From positions 310,001-374,000 of the forward strand of contig JABMLP010000008.1 in the NCBI GenBank assembly GCA_013176395.1: a stretch of 64,000 nt of DNA, read 5' to 3'. This document shows, piece after piece, positions 57,525 to 64,000 of this stretch. The translations under genes were made by a program, and so were the position numbers. Origin of the DNA: Venturia oleaginea (Eukaryota > Ascomycota > Dothideomycetes > Venturiales > Venturiaceae). Below the pieces are notes generated by a model. It saw nothing but the letters and a program-made list of their open reading frames with translations. It was not told where the DNA came from and did not search any database. Each line of letters begins with the position of its first letter. The first letter of the stretch is position 1.

Positions 57525-59100
57525 GTTTGTGGCTTTCAAATTGGGGCCGGGAGAGTGTAAGGGAGGAAGTGTAAGGTGGGAAATTTAGGTGAAGAGAGGG
57601 GCAGCGATATGCCCGGACTCGCTGGAGTTTCTGTTGATGTCTTGTTAGCTGCGAGTTCCAGTGGTACCATCACCATGCGAGCTGCCATTATAATGTCGAA
57701 TTGTTGACAGCCAGATGCCTGAAAGATGTGATTGGGAGGAGTTCGTCTGACAGGCCTGTCCTCACACAGGATAACGAGGACCTGCAGAGAGGATGTATCC
57801 AGTGCGCAGCTTGCTGGCATAATCTTCACTCTTCAATTACACCACTTCAACATTCTGCAAGCAAACTTGCATGGGGTTTGATCGCACCTTTGTTGGCCTT
57901 CCACTCCTTCAAAGTTTCGACAGGTCAGGCCGTATTCAAGGGGCGTGCAAGCTCCAGAGAGCAGGCGCAGCCGGGGTAGTTGAGGAAAGCGCAATACAGT
58001 CGAGGATCCAAAAGCGCTCCTGAGAAGGAATATGTGTCAAGACCTTGAAATGGAGAACGAGGCGCGGCGAAGTTGGAAGAACCTGAACGGCTTCGTTGTT
58101 GGTGCTCACAGAACTACTGCGGGGGAAAAGGCTGGAGCTGGGTTAGCAAGGGTTAAGAAACTAGCGTACAGCGGCGGTGCGATGGGACTCAGAGCGAGGC
58201 CGAGGGCTCTATATACATACAGACGACGAGACGGTCTTACGGCCACACAGAGCCAGAAAAAGGAGCAGATGGAGGAGCTTTGTATCAGCGTAGAGCTAGG
58301 TGTCGGAGGATCAATGAGGGGGGATTGGAATAGTGAAAATCCCTCACAGGCCAATCAAACCTCGTAGAAGCACATCCCCATGACTTGAGGCGCATGCAAG
58401 CGCTGGAATGTATTTATTTTGGGGCATCACAGATCCTCCTTCCTTTCTCCAAAATGTGTGGCGCCCCTAGTGGAGTGACTTCGTTATGTACTCATTCCTG
58501 TGCATGCAGTTCATTGAACTATTCTCAATAAAATGTCACTTCAAGTCACTCGAGAAAGGCAGTTCACGTTTTCCCTCTAGGCTTATGGTGAAACCAATGG
58601 CGTGAATGATACCCTCTTCCACGGCCGCAAGGGGTAAATGGCGTAGTCTCTGCAATAACCCATCCATCTACCTATAAAATAGATACACTCCACACATGCA
58701 AGTGTGAAACCACGTACTCCTATCAAGACACTTGCGAGCCTAAGGAACCGATTTCGACCGAAAAATAACTCATCCAAATTGATCCAATAACTTCATGTTT
58801 ATATGCGTAACAAGCACTATCATTTCGGCGATTTAATAAGATATCGCTGTATCGACCGTAATCGAGGTAGAACAATTGCAATCGTAACATGATGAATCAG
58901 TCAAGCATGTCACTCTTCTATCTCTCCGGCGGTCGCGAACAGCTGTTCGGATCCGAATCCATTAATTAGATGGTTAGAATATGTCAATAGAATGCCAAAG
59001 GTTTTGGAAATTCGGACTGCTAGGATCTGTGCGCACAGAACCTGCTGTATCGATAGGAGACAGAGACGTCGAGACTCGTCTTGAACCTTGGATATGAATT
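57525..59100. other. Upstream region of the MAP kinase gene
   Basis: About 1.6 kb with short ORFs only and no recognisable protein. A long promoter and leader would suit a regulated kinase gene, but no specific sites can be argued. Confidence 0.45.
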
Positions 59101-59428
59101 TCAGGTGAATCCATTTTCGTATTCTGCAGATGTTTGTATCGTATAGGAGACCGTCATGTTGCAACCCTGCAACTTTCGTAAATCAACCTTTGCCATGTCC
59201 GTTTTCCCACTGAATCTTCGATTGATCGCGGTTGCAAAGTCGTACATATTCCTGGCGATTATGTCGAGATCTCGATCGATGGCACTCTGGACGTGCTGCC
59301 ATTTACCACGACCAGAGGCTTCTGAGTCAATCGGCTGTCTTGCCCATGGGCGGGTATTCTTTTCCGTCCTTCTCCACCTTTGGCGTACAAGTGCAACGTT
59401 CAGACTCGTCGATAGAATCCATGACCAT
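59101..59428 (-). pseudogene. Possible small gene with a one-base frameshift
   Basis: Not a recognised family. From the ATG at 59428 the frame reads MVMDSIDESERCTCTPKVEK and on through GKEYPPMGKTAD, then meets TGA. The next frame continues at once as DSEASGRGKWQHVQSAIDRD and IIARNMYDFATAINRRFSGK to a stop at 59101. Both halves have balanced, protein-like composition, and one extra T at about 59329-59330 would explain the switch. No intron with good signals and the right phase fits. It may be a decayed gene, a sequence error, or chance. Confidence 0.3.
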
Positions 59429-60546
59429 AGGGACGTGACTACCGCATCCCCACCAGGTTGATTTCTCTGCATATGCTGTCAGTTGGGACGGCGAGGGTTG
59501 GATAGTTTATCTTCTTACGGCAGGTTGCACAAATGGCCTTCTTGCACATGTTGATCTGAGATAATTGACTGACTTGTAAGAGGACCAGATTTGTAATGGA
59601 GGGAGCAGTGGAGAAAGTGGACTTTGGGCAAATGAAGACTGGACAGAGAACGCGGAGTGGGCAGGTTGATACTTAAGTACTGGACTTGCGGAGGGATCAA
59701 TCGCCGAGGACTGCAGACCTCGCCGGCTTACACTAGAGGGTGACCAAAAGACAAGATCTAGAAGGGATATAAGATAGCGATGGTTCCTGACAGGCCTGAG
59801 AAGATACCTGCTACGGAAGGAACCGCTCAACCCCCGGAAACGCGTGGCGACACTGCATTCCATCGTCAAATCGGGCCATGTGCTATCTGCCACGCTCGAG
59901 GTTCTTTCCACCCGACGTCAAAGAACACGTCTCAGAAGGCAGGGCTCGTCATGTTAATAGATGAATCAGGCGCGTACTAGGTGTTCCTTCGTGCCTTGCA
60001 CAGCAGCCTGTCACCCCGGCTCTACGCCGGCCTGATTCGTCTGATTAATTCCACTTGGCTTCACCTGATCTGGCCGTCGCTCATTGGGAAAAAACGACGG
60101 AATTTGCGCCTAGAAACTCCGAGTATGCTTCATCCGACGCTGTCGAGGTCTCTTGAAATGGAGCATCTGCAAGGTCAAGCAGCTTGCCGTGGGATTCGAC
60201 TCTGTCCGTCGCGGTTGAGCCAAAAAAAAGCACACGTGACGAGAACGAGGAGAGGAGAGCTGCCGAAAGAAGCGCGTAATGGAGCAATAATCACCACCAG
60301 AAGCATTGGATCCACGCCCTTTGATCCGTCTAAATTGTTCATAGTCCGGTATGTCTTTGATGATGCTCCCCGAATACAATGCCCAATTCCCTTCTAGCAA
60401 TGAAATGTCTCTACCCTCCTCGCCGTGCCAGAGTTCAGCCATTCTTCACACGCATGGCCGACGTGCTTCTGGCTCCTTGCTAAACATGCGCAGATGGTCG
60501 TTATCCCTACTCTGATTTCCACTCCAGTAATGGTTCCTTCCTCCCG
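59429..60546. promoter_or_regulatory. Upstream region of SNF5
   Basis: About 1.1 kb without convincing coding potential. It includes the SNF5 promoter and leader (C/T-rich CTCTACCCTCCTCGCC at about 60409). ORFs here lack family resemblance. Confidence 0.4.
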
Positions 60547-63080
60547 ATGATGGCATCCCCCATTGTTGCCAACTCGCCTGCTCCTGCCTCCATGTCCCAC
60601 GACCCCAAACCTTCCCGCGCTGGAGAAAACGAGTCTGCGAACCCGGCGCAAAGGCATTCCAGCAACGAAAATGAAGGCGCACCCGTAAGAGATGCAATCA
60701 GGGAAGGCAAAGAAAAGGCAAAGGCCGTCATGGCTGCTTCTGGGATGAACATGGCTTCTGAGGCGCAAATAAATCCTGCCTCCACCCCCGATACTACTGG
60801 CCCGGCTGTCAAGTCTACCACAAACGGAGCACCCCAGAGTCGCAAGAGATCACGGTCCGGATCGCGCAAACCCATGGACTCTGGAAAGTCGTCACAAGTC
60901 GACGCGACCACAGAATACGGCAAATATCGTCTTTCGTTGTACTTTGAGCGAGACCAGTACTTTTCGGCCAACATCAACACCAAAGGAGAAGATAGTGGTA
61001 TTCTTGCTGCAGATTTGAACTCGCGACAACGATACTACGGACGGCTCGCCGAAGCAAGAAGGGCGAATCCTGCTGGACACGCTGCTGAGATATATGGCTG
61101 GGGATATGCAGGCTTCGGAAACGGACATACCCAAAATAATGATTTCCGGATAGTGTACCCGTCCGCAAGAATGAAGCCTGGTCGTCGGAAAGCACGTCGC
61201 AATCACGTTTCCCGGCAAAACAATGTCGATCAAGCGGATGAACTCGAAGAGCTTGTACCAGTGCGCCTCGACATTGAACACTACAAGATCAAATTGAGAG
61301 ACACATTTACATGGAATCTCCACGACCATGTTACGGCCCTCGACGCTTTTGCAGAGACCTTGGTCGAGGATTTCCAGGTACCGCCCGAGCATATCCCGTT
61401 TGTGCTGCAGCAAGTCAAGGAAAAGATAGACGAGCAGCGGCAGGAATACTATCCACATGTGTATATACAAGAAGAACCGCTGGACCCTCACCTTCCTTAT
61501 GCTGCCTACAAAAACGATGAGATGCGCATACTCATCAAACTCAATATCACTATCGGACCATATACTTTAGTTGATCAGTTTGAATGGGATATCAACGACG
61601 CAAAAAACAGCCCTGAAGAATTCGCACGACAAATGACGAGAGATTTGGCACTGTCTGGAGAATTTACGACGGCCATCGCACATCAAATCCGGGAGCAGAC
61701 TCAGATGTTTACGAAGAGTTTGTACATAACGGCGCATCCCTTTGACGGCCGTCCCATCGAGGACGCTGATGTTGCGAACAATTTCTTACAAACACCCATG
61801 CCCTCAGTATTTAGGCCAGTGCAGTCAGTCAAGGACTACAGTCCATACTTGTGGGAGCTCACCGAACAGGACTTGCAAAAGGAGGAACTATCCATCTTGC
61901 GAGAACAGCGGAGGCAGAAGCGCTCAGTCACGCGAAGGGGTGGGCCTGCATTACCAGATCTCAAAGACAGGGATCGCACTGTGCGGTCGCTCGTTGTGTC
62001 CTCTGTACTTCCTGGCGCAGCAGAAACCCTCGAAACCGCCAGAGTCTTCAAAATGTTGCGCGCTTCTGGTCGTCGTGGCCGAGGTGCTGCCAGGGTAGAT
62101 GGCGCGTCGGATGACGATGAATCGGACACGGAAGACTCAGACCCAGAGGCCGAAGTTACTCAGCAAATCACTGGCGGAACGGCGCGGACACGAGGCATGC
62201 GCGGTGCAGCTACTGCCGCGCAAGCTGCAATGAGGGCTAATCTAGGGAGATCAGCAACCCCAGAGCTTGCATCACTACACCACCACGAAACGAGGACGTC
62301 GAGGAGGAGTGGTTACGAGACTCGGGAAGAAAGTGTGGCAGAGCCGACTTCATTGATAATAAAACTGCTGTTACCACGAGAGAAATACAGACAATGGTGG
62401 CGCAATTACAAGAGCCGACCTCAGGGCGAGTACCAGCAACCAGCCCAAGTGTCGACACCCCTAATGGCGTCTCAGAACACGCCGCAACACCTCAGTAATC
62501 TTCACACCTCGATGCCACCACCTCCCTCACCTGCACCCCCACCACGATCGACACCCGCAGGCTCGTCGCGTGGCACTCCAACTGCTGAGTCCTCCAAACC
62601 CTCCAGCACTAGCACCGTAGCCACAGAGAAGAAATGGCGGTATCACCCGAATGGACATGTGGATGCTCCTGACCGAGTAAATCGGACTGAGGACAGAGAA
62701 AGTGTAAGTAGCCGAATTCAAATGGTTTAACACGCAAATATTCTAACACGCAAAAGCCTCCTCCGCCACCATGGTTGAAAGAAGCCATCTCCAACCTTCG
62801 TGCCAAATACCCCCGGGACGATTTTGAAGCTTGGATGAAACTGCAGGCGTACGATCGAAAAACTGGTGGGACTGTGAGGCTGGATGACATCAAGAATGGC
62901 GTTGTGCCGGAAGAGAATGTGAAATGGTCGTGGGTACCTCGAATCCGGTGCAATGACTGTCCAGGCAAACAATACACAGCCGCGCCTGAGAATGCAGAGG
63001 AAAACTTTACTGTTCATCTCATCAATAAGGCGCATGTAAAGAGAGTCGATGCACGACACGAAGGGAGATCAGCGTCATAG
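60547..63080 (+). CDS. SNF5: SNF5/SMARCB1 core subunit of SWI/SNF-type remodeller
   Basis: A core nucleosome-contacting subunit of SWI/SNF (Snf5) or RSC (Sfh1); I favour Snf5 because of length and the C-terminal extension. Exons 60547-62703 and 62757-63080 (intron GTAAGT...AAAAG) give 826 residues. The N-terminal 120 residues are low complexity with a basic SRKRSRSGSRKP. The SNF5 domain has two related repeats: VRLDIEHYKIKLRDTFTWNL to VEDFQVPPEHIPFVLQQVKE (about 238-298) and ILIKLNITIGPYTLVDQFEW to ARQMTRDLALSGEF (about 328-395). An Arg-rich stretch and an acidic patch (SDDDESDTEDSDPEAE, about 520-535) follow. Exon 2 has PPPPPWLKEAISNLRAKYPR, DDFEAWMKLQAYD and RIRCNDCPGKQYT, a conserved fungal C-terminus. 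Two adjacent ATG codons open the frame. Confidence 0.9.
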
Positions 63081-63586
63081 TTTCTGTGCGGCGGGCATAT
63101 GAGCGCTGCTCGAAGTTAGAGGGGCAGGATGTGCCTTCAAACAGTAAATTCTTGTGTATAGAAATACGGGGCTCGAAACGGATTGGACATAGGAGCGTTC
63201 GAGCCTGCTTTATTCTCCTTGATGTTGTATGCAATGAGCAAATGGATGGATTGGCAGTCTGGATCATACGGCGTGAATGCCGAGTCTGGATAGGTGATGG
63301 GAGTCGGATGCTCGTACGCATTCTGAGGTTTATAGTATTATGCAACTTCCATACAATCTTGAGAGATGTTCGAGGGCAATCTCTCGGTTTTCTCAATATC
63401 GTGGAAAGTTCTTCGTCTTTGTTTGTACTCCGCTCCTCGCACATGACAAACAACAACGTTCAGGCGCCAGAGTTTGGAAATGCTTTAAAATTCCCTTACA
63501 CCTTGCCTTTTCATTATCAATGCGGCGTATTCTACCATCTCCGACACCATTCATTCAACGATAAACCAGAATCGTTCTCACCAACC
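63081..63586. other. Intergenic region, 0.5 kb
   Basis: Between SNF5 and the last, partial gene, both on the plus strand. Nothing else is seen. Confidence 0.5.
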
Positions 63587-64000
63587 ATGGCAGCAGATCC
63601 CTCCGCATATTCATACCCGTCCCCACTAGAAGGCTGGGAAGGACTCCCCCCATTGCCAAAGTGAGTCGGTTCGATAACTTCCACATTCTGTTGAGTCATT
63701 GCCACCTCAATATATTGATGCTGCTCTTGAAACGAACAATAGAAGGTGCTCTTTTCTCATCTACTTTAAGATCGAACGTGGTCAGTTTGAAATTTTCGAA
63801 GATATCAATCTCGAAGTGGGAGGCTGTGATCATATAGTTACTAGTACTGACAATACTGTTTTTGCTTTCCCAGCGCTTACATCCAATATTGAATCCAACA
63901 AGTCACTAACCCAAAATCTCCCACAGTGAGCTCGCCGCAGACGGGAAATCATTTGTCAACCCTCCGACAGGAAAACTGAGCGAAGCATACACCTCCTTCA
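63587..64000 (+). CDS. 5' part of an unrecognised gene, cut by the window edge
   Basis: The ATG at 63587 opens MAADPSAYSYPSPLEGWEGL, then PPLPK up to a GTGAGT donor at 63661. A TCACTAAC branch site and CCCACAG acceptor end a 266-bp intron at 63926. The next exon reads ELAADGKSFVNPPTGKLSEA in a compatible phase and runs off the window. Too little is visible to name a family. The in-phase join and strong splice signals make the gene itself credible. Confidence 0.6.

Overview
This window is nuclear DNA of a filamentous ascomycete (Pezizomycotina). The evidence is gene density of about one per 3 kb, short introns (mostly 45-105 bp) with GTRNGY donors, CTAAC/CTGAC-type branch sites and YAG acceptors, and typical fungal genes: a 356-residue Fus3/Kss1/Pmk1-type MAP kinase, Vac7, Vid27, Spt3, Wee1 and an extended mitoribosomal uS17m. 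A plant-associated Leotiomycete would fit, but the class is only a guess. I rebuilt exon-intron structures by eye from splice signals and reading-frame continuity. For most spliced genes the exon lengths add up to whole codons.

Layout. 0-7 kb: left-truncated pseudouridine-5'-phosphate glycosidase (-), a damaged 3-hydroxyisobutyrate dehydrogenase-like gene (+), an unrecognised basic/acidic nuclear-type protein (-), and uroporphyrinogen-III synthase HEM4 (-). 7-14 kb: Erv1 sulfhydryl oxidase (+, head-to-head with HEM4), uS17m (-), Spt3 (+, head-to-head with uS17m), and a RED-family splicing factor (+). 14-23 kb: Vac7 (-) and Wee1 kinase (-). 23-27 kb: a 4.2 kb gene-free stretch upstream of wee1. 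27-36 kb: DNA polymerase epsilon subunit B (-) head-to-head with a NASP/Sim3-type histone chaperone (+), sharing a promoter with four ACGCG cores; a Ser/Thr/Pro-rich secreted protein (-); Sof1/DCAF13 (+). 36-44 kb: Vid27 (+) and an eight-exon APC-family permease (+). 44-45.5 kb: a repeat-like, TA-rich island with ORF debris, next to a small secreted eight-cysteine protein (+). 47-55 kb: a single gene for a 2550-residue repetitive coiled-coil protein (-). 56-64 kb: Pmk1-type MAP kinase (-), a possible broken small gene (-), SNF5 (+) and the first exons of an unrecognised gene (+) at the right edge.

Most genes are single-copy housekeeping functions: heme and IMS redox, mitoribosome, SAGA and SWI/SNF chromatin, cell cycle and replication, rRNA processing, vacuole. 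I see no metabolic cluster, CRISPR array, tRNA or rRNA gene. The least ordinary items are the giant repeat protein, the candidate effector beside the repeat island, the ACGCG-rich S-phase-type divergent promoter, two possible 5' ends for SPT3, an intron in VID27 carrying a copy of the neighbouring exon, and three genes whose frames look broken.
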